DNA from: Comamonas sp.
GTDB taxonomy: Bacteria > Pseudomonadota > Gammaproteobacteria > Burkholderiales > Burkholderiaceae_C
NCBI GenBank assembly: GCA_019236485.1
Contig: JAFAIY010000426.1
Coordinates: 1 to 20,043 of the forward strand
Reading direction: 5' to 3'
DNA length: 20,043 bases
The notes under the pieces were generated by a model. The model did no database searches and was not told the origin of the DNA. It saw only the letters and a list, made by a program, of their open reading frames with translations. Positions 7,809 to 14,640 of this stretch are shown here, in pieces (the first letter of the stretch is position 1; every line of letters begins with the position of its first letter). The translations under genes were made by a program, and so were the position numbers.

Positions 7809-10178
7809 TCACCCTCCTCGGCTTTGTTGTTCTTGATCAAGCAATCGCTGCGTCCCTGCCCGGAACAGCGGTGCCAGCATCAGCACCAGGGGCAGGCCCA
7901 GCATCAGCGTCACACCAAACGCCCGCAGCGCCGGCGTGCTGGACAGGCCGAGCAGGCCAAAAGACAACCAGGTGCTGCCAGCACCGATCACCACGGCCAG
8001 CCAGGCATGCGGATCATCCTCGTGCTCCTGCAGAAAAATCCCATAGTCAATGCCCACGCCCAGCAGCAGCATCAGCGCCAGCACATTGAACAGCTGCCAG
8101 GGCTGACCCCATACGGCCATCAGCACCACCACGACCAGGCTGGCCAGCACCGTGGGCAACCAGGCACGCCAAGCCTTGCGGCCGAAGCGCAGCCACAACG
8201 CACCCAGCACCAGGCCATGGCCCAGCAGTAGCAACTCGGTCATGGAGATGCGGTAGCGTTGCAGCAGGCCCGAGATTTCAGCAGGCTTGTCCACCCAGCT
8301 CACCCCTTCCAGACCTTGCGCAGCGGTTTCCAGCCGCGGCAACGCAACCAAGCCTTGCACGCCGCGCAGCATCAGCATGCTGCGCGTGGCACCATCGCGC
8401 TCACCCAGCCACAGCGGCCTAGCCGCTGCAGCAATGGGCTGGTTCAGCCAGTCCTGAATAGTGAGTGCCGGGCCGGCCGCCGCCTGGGGCACCGCAAAGG
8501 CTTCGCCCAATTGCTGGTTGATGCCTTGCAGCACATCGGCCTGTACCCTGCGCACCAGCGCTGCATCCTGAGCCTGCAGCCTTGCCGAAGGCACCCAGTC
8601 CGAAACAGCGGCATAGCCTGCCAGCTGGTGCTGTTGCACTAACGCATCCAGCCGCTGCTTGAGGGCTTCTTCCCGCTGCAACACTTGCTCGGCATCGTGC
8701 CCCTGGATCAGGTAAAACTGCGCCGGGCTGGGCAAGCCCAACATTTCGCTAACCCGGCGCTGCTGGGCCACCAAAGCGGGATCGCCGTTTTGCAGCTGGC
8801 GCACATCGTCCTGGATGCGCACGCCACCGCCCAGCCACAGGCCGGCCAGCATCAGCGCGCACAGCGCAACCGAGCCTCGGGCCGCATGGCGCCAGCGCGG
8901 CCAGGCATTGAGCGTCTGCCCTATGCGCCAGGCCAGCCGGCTTTGCGGCACGGCGTTACGATCCAGCCAGGGGAACCAGCACACCACCGTGACCATGGCG
9001 GCCGCCAGGCCCACCACGGAAAACAGGGCCATCTGCCGCAGGCCGGGAAAGGCCGCGGCCCCCAGCGCCATATAGGCGATCACGCTGGTGCCCAGGGCCA
9101 GCCACAGCGCGGGCTGCAGCGCCCGCATCAAGGCATGGGGTGTGCGCTGCGGCTCGCCCTGGCGAGCTGCGAAATAGTGAATGCCATAGTCCTCGGCCAC
9201 GCCCACCAGGCTGGCACCGAACACCAGGGTCAGCAAATGCACCTTGTCAAAAAACAAGGCCGTCACCGACAGAGCTACGGCCGTGCCCACCAGCAGCGAC
9301 AACGCCACCAGTGCCACCGGCCGCAGCGAACGAAAGGCCAGCCAGGCCAGCAGCAGCACTCCCGCCAGCGAACCCCAGCCTATGGTGTTGATCTCGCCAT
9401 GGGCTTGCGTGGCGGCGGCTTCGGCATGCAAGGGCACGCCAGCTACCAGCAATTGGGCATCGGGCCATTGCTGGCGCACCTGAGCCAGGGCTTCTTGCAG
9501 CGCTTCCTGCAACACCGGCTCGCCCGACAGCCTGAAGGCCGAGCCGGGCAGGCCGTACTGCAGCAACACCCATTGCCTGCCCTCGGCCGCCACCCACAGC
9601 TCGCCATCGCGCGGGCGCGCCTGGCTTTGCGCGGCGCGGGCCGCCCACCACTGGGTCCACAGCCCCAAGGGATCGCTGATCCAGTCCGTCAGCCGGGCCT
9701 GCATACCGGGTTGGTAAAGGTCCTGCAAGGCTTGCTGCACCAGGGCCTCGCGTGGCTGCTGCAGGCGTGCACGCTGCTGCGGAGTGAGTAAGCCTTGGCG
9801 CCAGGGCTGGTAGAAATCCAGTGCGGCCTGCATGGCCGTCTGCCGTGCCAGCGGCTCCTCACGCAAAAGCGCTTGCTGTGCGACCAGGCTGGCGCGAAAG
9901 CGCTGCGCTGCCTGCAGGCTGTCGGACCACCGCGCCGTACCCAAGAGCACCACCACCTGGCGCGACAGCTGTTCGGACAGCTGCTGCGTGGCCTGCGCCA
10001 CATCCGGCGCCTGCTCGTTCAGCGGCAACAGGGCCAGCACATCGGTGTCTATGCGCTTGTCCTGCCAGAAGCGCCACTGGTGGCCGGCCACGGCCAATGC
10101 CAGCAGCAGCCAGAGCAGCGCGGCCGCGCGCCACAGCCGGCCCGGGCCTGGCGCAGTAGCAGAATGCGAGGAACTCAT
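7809..10178 (-). CDS. MMPL/RND-family exporter
   Basis: A 789-residue inner-membrane exporter of the MMPL/RND type. There is one N-terminal membrane helix (about residues 15-33), then a periplasmic domain rich in Gln and Ala, then a five- to six-helix bundle. This pattern is repeated in the second half. The paired transmembrane motifs are visible as GVAEDYGIHYF with Asp330 and GVGIDYGIFLQEHEDD with Asp711, the positions that carry the proton relay in this superfamily. The length is typical of COG4258-type predicted exporters found in aryl polyene and xanthomonadin clusters. It begins 9 nt after the LolA-like gene. The likely cargo is the aryl polyene-lipid, moved from the inner membrane to periplasmic partners; cargo is inference. 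Confidence 0.92.
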   Translation of the reverse strand: MSSSHSATAPGPGRLWRAAALLWLLLALAVAGHQWRFWQDKRIDTDVLALLPLNEQAPDVAQATQQLSEQLSRQVVVLLGTARWSDSLQAAQRFRASLVAQQALLREEPLARQTAMQAALDFYQPWRQGLLTPQQRARLQQPREALVQQALQDLYQPGMQARLTDWISDPLGLWTQWWAARAAQSQARPRDGELWVAAEGRQWVLLQYGLPGSAFRLSGEPVLQEALQEALAQVRQQWPDAQLLVAGVPLHAEAAATQAHGEINTIGWGSLAGVLLLAWLAFRSLRPVALVALSLLVGTAVALSVTALFFDKVHLLTLVFGASLVGVAEDYGIHYFAARQGEPQRTPHALMRALQPALWLALGTSVIAYMALGAAAFPGLRQMALFSVVGLAAAMVTVVCWFPWLDRNAVPQSRLAWRIGQTLNAWPRWRHAARGSVALCALMLAGLWLGGGVRIQDDVRQLQNGDPALVAQQRRVSEMLGLPSPAQFYLIQGHDAEQVLQREEALKQRLDALVQQHQLAGYAAVSDWVPSARLQAQDAALVRRVQADVLQGINQQLGEAFAVPQAAAGPALTIQDWLNQPIAAAARPLWLGERDGATRSMLMLRGVQGLVALPRLETAAQGLEGVSWVDKPAEISGLLQRYRISMTELLLLGHGLVLGALWLRFGRKAWRAWLPTVLASLVVVVLMAVWGQPWQLFNVLALMLLLGVGIDYGIFLQEHEDDPHAWLAVVIGAGSTWLSFGLLGLSSTPALRAFGVTLMLGLPLVLMLAPLFRAGTQRLLDQEQQSRGG

Positions 10179-10187
10179 CTAGGCGAC

Positions 10188-10880
10188 TTACTCAAAAAGC
10201 GAAGCATCTTGCGCGCGCAGTGCTTGCTCCGCAGCGGGATTCTTAATGGAAATCAGACTGCGATCACCGCGTGCTTCCTGCAACTGCACTTCCTGTACAA
10301 ACTGCTGACCGCTCAAGTCCACCGCCTGTAGCCACTGGGCCAGCATGGCGTCGCGCGGCACCAGATGCAGCTTCCAGCTGGAGCCCTGTACCTGGCCGCT
10401 GACTTCGAAATACTGACCCAGCTGCGCCAGGTCAGCAGCCATCACAGCAAACAGCATGGCGTTGATGGTGCGCAGCACGGGCTCGTCCTGGGCCTTCATC
10501 TGCATGGCCACGCTGCCATCAGCCCCGCGCGACATCAGGCTGTCGGGCTTGACGATCAGGGTAGAGGCAAAGGGCTGGCGCACCTGCCAGGCAATGCCTT
10601 TGCCACGCGCCACCACAAAATCGCCCGAGGATTGCAGCGGCTGCTTGAAACCCTGCACCGTCTTGCGCTGGATGAACTGGCCACGCACCACGGGCGCATC
10701 CTGCACCCGCTGGCGCACCTGGGCCAGCAAGGCCAGGGTGGCATCGACCTTGGGCCCTTCGGTTTTTGCAGCCGCTTGGGCTGTATTGGCGGGCACTACA
10801 AGGCTAAAAGCCATATAGGCCGCCATGGCGGAACCGCGCAGCCATGGACCTAGATCTTGGCGTAGAGATTGGCATGTCAT
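10188..10880 (-). CDS. LolA-like periplasmic lipid/lipoprotein carrier
   Basis: A 230-residue exported protein. The N-terminus is extended and basic (to about residue 18), followed by a hydrophobic core and a probable cleavage site near ANTAQA (about residue 37). The mature part resembles the LolA-like half-barrel family linked with MMPL exporters. GQFIQRKTVQGFKQPLQSSG and the GIAWQVRQPF stretch match the repeated LolA pattern of a strand, a Gly-rich turn and an aromatic-basic W.vr.Pf motif. It starts in an ATGA overlap with the thioesterase gene and is followed directly by the exporter. By family it should bind a hydrophobic cargo in a cavity, here probably the pigment-lipid on its way to the outer membrane. 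Cargo is inference. Confidence 0.85.
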   Translation of the reverse strand: MTCQSLRQDLGPWLRGSAMAAYMAFSLVVPANTAQAAAKTEGPKVDATLALLAQVRQRVQDAPVVRGQFIQRKTVQGFKQPLQSSGDFVVARGKGIAWQVRQPFASTLIVKPDSLMSRGADGSVAMQMKAQDEPVLRTINAMLFAVMAADLAQLGQYFEVSGQVQGSSWKLHLVPRDAMLAQWLQAVDLSGQQFVQEVQLQEARGDRSLISIKNPAAEQALRAQDASLFE

Positions 10881-11317
10881 GGCTGCACTCCCAGTCGCTC
10901 CCACAGCACCGGCGGGCAGACAAAGCACATTTCACGCGTGGCCATGTCCACAGCCACCTGAATGGTGTGGGCCGTATTCACCTTCTGCCCCGTGGCCGCA
11001 TCGCGGATCTCATAGTCGATACGCAAACGGTTTTCCCATTCGACGATGGAGGCCCTGATGCGCAGCTTCTGGCCAAACACGGCCGGGCGCACGTATTTGA
11101 GGCGCATGTCCACCACCGGCCAGCCATAGCCTGAATCGCGCATGCGCGGGTAGTCGTAGTCAAACTGGGCCAGCAGCGCGCTGCGGGCCAGTTCCAGATA
11201 GCGCACATAGTGGCCGTGGTAGACGATTTCCATCACATCGATGTCATAGAACGCCGGTGTGACTTCGATCTCGCAGCTCAGGCGCGCGCGCGCCGCCAGT
11301 TCTTTTTCAGTGGGCAT
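10877..11317 (-). CDS. apeK: 4HBT-family acyl-ACP/CoA thioesterase, ApeK-type
   Basis: A 146-residue hotdog thioesterase of the 4HBT/YbgC type. The signature is YDIDVMEIVYHGHYVRYLE (about residues 24-42): Asp27 sits where YbgC-like enzymes have their catalytic Asp, and the H-x-x-Y pattern that follows is conserved. Length is typical. In the reconstituted aryl polyene system ApeK forms a stable complex with the ACPs ApeE and ApeF and releases or edits acyl chains; both ACPs are present here. The start at 11317 lies inside the end of the ammonia-lyase gene (11-nt overlap), indicating translational coupling. Whether it frees the finished polyene or stalled intermediates cannot be read from sequence. 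Confidence 0.88.
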   Translation of the reverse strand: MPTEKELAARARLSCEIEVTPAFYDIDVMEIVYHGHYVRYLELARSALLAQFDYDYPRMRDSGYGWPVVDMRLKYVRPAVFGQKLRIRASIVEWENRLRIDYEIRDAATGQKVNTAHTIQVAVDMATREMCFVCPPVLWERLGVQP

Positions 11318-12857
11318 ACAAGCTCCAGGCACGATCGCGGATGGCGACCAGCAAACGCTGCAGATCGCTGTCCAGCGCACGGTCTTCTTCCACTAGGAGC
11401 ACGCGCGCGGCCAGGTCATCGACCCAGGCACGCAGGGCATCGCCCACGGGCACATCGGGCTGCACGCGCTGACGCAGCACCACGGCCTGGCGCGCGGCAA
11501 TCAAGAGTGCGGCCACCACCTGCTCTGTCAGCTCCAGCACGCGCAGCGCATCGCGCGCAGCAATCGTGCCCATGCTGACCTTGTCCTGGTTATGGCATTC
11601 GGTGGAACGCGAGAACACCGAAGCCGGCATGGTGAGCTTGAGCGCTTCCGCCGTCCAGGCCGAGGCGCTGATCTGTACCGCCTTCAAACCATGGTTGATG
11701 GCGCGGCGTTCGCCCTGGGCTGCCGACAGATTGGACGGCAGGCCCTGGCTGTAGCGGGTATCCACCAACTGGGCCAGCTGGCGATCCAGCAGATCGGCCA
11801 CATTGGCCACGGCGTTCTTCAGCCCGTCCATGGCAAAAGCGATATGGCCGCCATAGAAATGCCCGCCATGCAGCACCCGCTCCTGCTCGGGGTCGATCAA
11901 TGGGTTGTCGTTGGCGGAGTTCAGCTCGCCCTCGACAAGCTGGCGCAAAAAAGGTAGCGCGTCTTCCAGCACGCCAATCACATGTGGGGCGCAGCGCAGC
12001 GAATAGCGATCCTGCAGGCGATGGGAATTGCGCAGTGGTGCTTCGGCCACCAGATCGGAGCGAATGCGTGTGGCCACTCGCTGCTGGCCCGGGTGGGGCT
12101 TGGCGGCAAACAGGGTCTCATCAAAATGGTGTGCATTGCCCGCGATGCCCACTACATTGGCTGCCGTGATGCGACAGGCCAGTTCGCCCACATACTGTGC
12201 ACGCTGCCAGGCCAGACAGGCCAGTGCCGTCATCACGGCCGTGCCATTCATCAGTGCCAGGCCTTCCTTCGGGCGCAACTTGAGCGGAGTGGCACCAGTC
12301 CGGCGCAACGCCTCGGCAGCAGACATCTGCTCATTTTTGTAGAGCACGTCTCGTTCACCGCACAGTACGGCAGCCACATAGGACAAGGGAGTCAGATCGC
12401 CGCTGGCCCCCACCGAGCCCTCGGCCGGGATCCGCGGCAGGATGTCATGTTGCAGCAGATGCTCGAGCTGCTGCAACAGCGCCCAGCTCACGCCCGACAT
12501 GCCTTGCGCCAGCGATGCCAAGCGGCAGGCGAGCACGGCACGTGTTTCCACCGGTGTCAGATAGCGCCCTGCGCCGCAGCCGTGGTAGGCATACAGGTGG
12601 TGGGGCAGCTCGGGCACCAACGCGGGCGGAATTTCCACCGTGCACGAATCGCCATAACCAGTGGTCACACCATAGACCACGCCATCTTCGGCCAGCAGGC
12701 GGTCCAGGAAATCAGCCCCTTTCTGGATTCGAGCACGAAACCCCGGCTGCGACGACAGCGCAGCTTGCGCCTGTTGGTAGGCGATGGCAGTGATCTGCTC
12801 GATCTGCAAGGGCGTGCCATCAAAAAAGATGAGCACAGGGCGAACATTCTGGGTCAT
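11307..12857 (-). CDS. MIO-type aromatic amino acid ammonia-lyase (HAL/TAL/PAL family)
   Basis: A 516-residue lyase expected to turn tyrosine or phenylalanine into a cinnamate-type acid. The autocatalytic MIO triad Ala-Ser-Gly is at residues 151-153 in GSVGASGDLTPLS. The catalytic Tyr62 is in VYGVTTGYG. The substrate-selectivity pair aligns as Tyr91-His92 (YHGCG), neither the Ser-His of histidine lyase nor the His-Leu of Rhodobacter TAL. Hence automatic naming as HutH would be misleading: there are no histidine-utilisation genes nearby, and the product fits the aryl starter of the polyene. An in-frame TTG at 12884 overlaps the previous stop, but the ATG at 12857 gives the normal family N-terminus. 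The true substrate is not decided by the sequence. Confidence 0.92.
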   Translation of the reverse strand: MTQNVRPVLIFFDGTPLQIEQITAIAYQQAQAALSSQPGFRARIQKGADFLDRLLAEDGVVYGVTTGYGDSCTVEIPPALVPELPHHLYAYHGCGAGRYLTPVETRAVLACRLASLAQGMSGVSWALLQQLEHLLQHDILPRIPAEGSVGASGDLTPLSYVAAVLCGERDVLYKNEQMSAAEALRRTGATPLKLRPKEGLALMNGTAVMTALACLAWQRAQYVGELACRITAANVVGIAGNAHHFDETLFAAKPHPGQQRVATRIRSDLVAEAPLRNSHRLQDRYSLRCAPHVIGVLEDALPFLRQLVEGELNSANDNPLIDPEQERVLHGGHFYGGHIAFAMDGLKNAVANVADLLDRQLAQLVDTRYSQGLPSNLSAAQGERRAINHGLKAVQISASAWTAEALKLTMPASVFSRSTECHNQDKVSMGTIAARDALRVLELTEQVVAALLIAARQAVVLRQRVQPDVPVGDALRAWVDDLAARVLLVEEDRALDSDLQRLLVAIRDRAWSLYAH

Positions 12858-12880
12858 ATGGGGTACTCGAGACAAACAGG

Positions 12881-13885
12881 TCAAGGAGTGGGTGGGGAAG
12901 CCGTGACGGCCGACGCACCCTGCTCCCAGAACGGGAAGAAGTTGAACCAGTCATAGGGCGCCTTGCACAACAAACATTCCAGTTGCATCGCATACTGCTG
13001 GGTGTAGTGGGCTAGGGCCTCGTTGCGCCGCGCACGTGGCAGTTCGACCTGGGTGGCAATGAGCACAAACTTCACGGCATAGCCCGGACCGTCGTGCACG
13101 CAACCCATGAAGTACAGCGGGCACTTGAGCAGCGCGGCCAGCACATACGGTCCACAGGGGAAATGAGCTTTATGGCCCAGGAACTGGGCTTGCGTGGTCT
13201 TGCTGTCATGCACTGGCACACGGTCACCGGCGATGGCGATGAATTCGCCGCGGGCCACTCGCTCGGCAAGTAGCATGGCCGTTGCTGCGCTGAAGTCGGA
13301 CACTTGCAGCAGACAAACGCCGCTGTCGGGCGCCAGGCGCTGCAGCAGGCAGTTGAATTGCTCGGCATGCCGCGTATGCACCAGGATATTCAGTCGCAAA
13401 TTGGGGCGTTGCTTGGCGAGCGCCTGACACAGCTCTATACAGCCGATGTGTGCGGTGACAATGATGGCCCCCTGCCCGCGCTCCAGCAGGTCTACTAAAG
13501 GCTGCTGACCTTCAAGACGCACACGTTCCGCACCGTAGCTGCCCGTCAACGCCAGCAATTTGTCCAGAATCACCTGGGCAAACATGCGGAAGTGCTTCTG
13601 GCTCTGCCGCCAACCCGGCATGCGTGGCCACAGTCCATGAGCCTGTTGCATACGCTGCAAGTATTGCAGCGAGGCATGGCGTGCCAAGGGGCGCGACAAC
13701 CAGTAATAGAGCACCACCGGATACAGGCATAGCAGGAACGGCCAGCGCCCCAATATGCGATACAAGTGATACAGCAGCCACATGCCGGCCACAAAGGTGC
13801 TTTCGCCGATCTGCGCCCAATGGGTGGTTGCGTTCTTGCCGGGCGATGGAGTCTCCCGCCCGCTGCGAGAGCGTGCTGCACTCAT
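12881..13885 (-). CDS. LpxL/HtrB-type lysophospholipid acyltransferase
   Basis: A 334-residue acyltransferase of the LpxL/HtrB (LPLAT) type. It has a hydrophobic N-terminal anchor (about residues 34-64). The catalytic H-x4-E motif is HIGCIE with His146 and Glu151 (acidic residue Glu, as in LpxL). IAGDRVPV and GHKAHFPCGPYVLAALL follow with the expected spacing. It overlaps the glycosyltransferase gene by ATGA. In E. coli-type clusters I recall a single glycosyltransferase-acyltransferase protein (ApeJ); here the two activities are separate adjacent genes. Its job is probably to attach a fatty acyl or polyenoyl group to the sugar/lipid carrier at the inner membrane. The C-terminal tail beyond WFNFFPFWEQ is unconserved in appearance. 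Confidence 0.88.
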   Translation of the reverse strand: MSAARSRSGRETPSPGKNATTHWAQIGESTFVAGMWLLYHLYRILGRWPFLLCLYPVVLYYWLSRPLARHASLQYLQRMQQAHGLWPRMPGWRQSQKHFRMFAQVILDKLLALTGSYGAERVRLEGQQPLVDLLERGQGAIIVTAHIGCIELCQALAKQRPNLRLNILVHTRHAEQFNCLLQRLAPDSGVCLLQVSDFSAATAMLLAERVARGEFIAIAGDRVPVHDSKTTQAQFLGHKAHFPCGPYVLAALLKCPLYFMGCVHDGPGYAVKFVLIATQVELPRARRNEALAHYTQQYAMQLECLLCKAPYDWFNFFPFWEQGASAVTASPPTP

Positions 13886-14640
13886 GCCGCGCGCCTTCCG
13901 ATCAGCTTGCGCACCAACAGCCACGGGCTGCGCAGCAGCATGCCGCCAAACAGGCGGGCATGCATGCCCGAGATCAGCAGGTTGTCGCGCCAGACCTGGA
14001 AATGCGACAAGCCATCTTGCGGATAGGTCACTGCGGTGGACTGGGTCACAAAGCGCAGGCCACGCCAGTGCATGCGCACCAGCACCTCGATATCAAACTC
14101 CATGCGCCTGCCGATGGTAGCGCTGTCCAGCACGGCCACGGTAGCGGGCAAGGGGTAGACACGGTAACCGCACATGGCGTCGCGTATGTCCAGCGACAAG
14201 GTATTGATCCACACCCACACATGGGTGAGATAGCGCCCATACAAGCGTCCCTTGGGCACGCTGGCGTCATACACCGGCGCACCGCACACCATGGCCTGCG
14301 GGTGCTGGCGGGCCTGATCCACAAAGGCCGGGATATCGGCCACGGCATGCTGGCCGTCCGCATCGATCTGCAGTGCATGGCTATAGCCCTGGGCCAGGGC
14401 CTGGCGCAGGCCGGCCATCACGGCCCCACCCTTGCCCAGGTTCTGGGCCAGGCGCAGCAGCTGTACCTGGGGCTGATGACGGGCTGCCAGCGCCTCCAGC
14501 ACGGCGGCGCAGCGCGGCTCGGAGCCGTCATCGACCAGCAGGCAAGGCAGGCCTGACTGCAGCACCCCCTCCACCATAGGGCCTATGGTGGAGGGGTGGT
14601 TGTAGACGGGGATCACGGCAATGGGGAGAAAGCCCTGCAT
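13882..14640 (-). CDS. family 2 glycosyltransferase (DPM1-like)
   Basis: A 252-residue GT-A fold glycosyltransferase of family GT2. It opens with PIAVIPVYNH, then LLVDDGS (Asp37-Asp38), NLGKGGAVMAGL and the metal-binding QIDADGQ with Asp93-Ala-Asp95. The arrangement is that of dolichyl-phosphate-mannose-synthase-like enzymes, which use nucleotide sugars on lipid acceptors. There is no C-terminal membrane helix. The start at 14640 shares one base with the AMP-ligase stop (TGATG). With the acyltransferase that overlaps its end, it probably makes the sugar part of an aryl polyene-lipid. The coding sequence contains an exact 15-bp inverted repeat near its 5' end (14566-14596), listed separately. 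Confidence 0.9.
   Translation of the reverse strand: MQGFLPIAVIPVYNHPSTIGPMVEGVLQSGLPCLLVDDGSEPRCAAVLEALAARHQPQVQLLRLAQNLGKGGAVMAGLRQALAQGYSHALQIDADGQHAVADIPAFVDQARQHPQAMVCGAPVYDASVPKGRLYGRYLTHVWVWINTLSLDIRDAMCGYRVYPLPATVAVLDSATIGRRMEFDIEVLVRMHWRGLRFVTQSTAVTYPQDGLSHFQVWRDNLLISGMHARLFGGMLLRSPWLLVRKLIGRRAA
14566..14596. repeat. perfect 15-bp inverted repeat inside the glycosyltransferase gene
   Basis: The arms at 14566-14580 and 14582-14596 are exact reverse complements with a single central base at 14581. It lies 44-74 nt after the glycosyltransferase start codon, over codons of the conserved N-terminal part of the enzyme. As RNA it would fold into a strong GC-rich hairpin in the operon transcript. 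It is not followed by a T run. Confidence 0.9.

Noticed and set aside
11137..11148. 12-bp palindrome CGCGCATGCGCG in the thioesterase gene
   Set aside because: Alternating GC-rich palindromes of this size are common in such DNA and nothing around it suggests a site.
11307..12857. Histidine ammonia-lyase of histidine catabolism
   Set aside because: There are no hutU, hutI or hutG genes nearby, the selectivity pair is not Ser-His, and the gene is embedded in a pigment operon that needs an aryl acid starter.
12858..12884. TTG start for the ammonia-lyase overlapping the previous stop codon
   Set aside because: It would add nine residues with no family match and has no Shine-Dalgarno; the ATG at 12857 is preferred, though its own ribosome-binding site is also weak.
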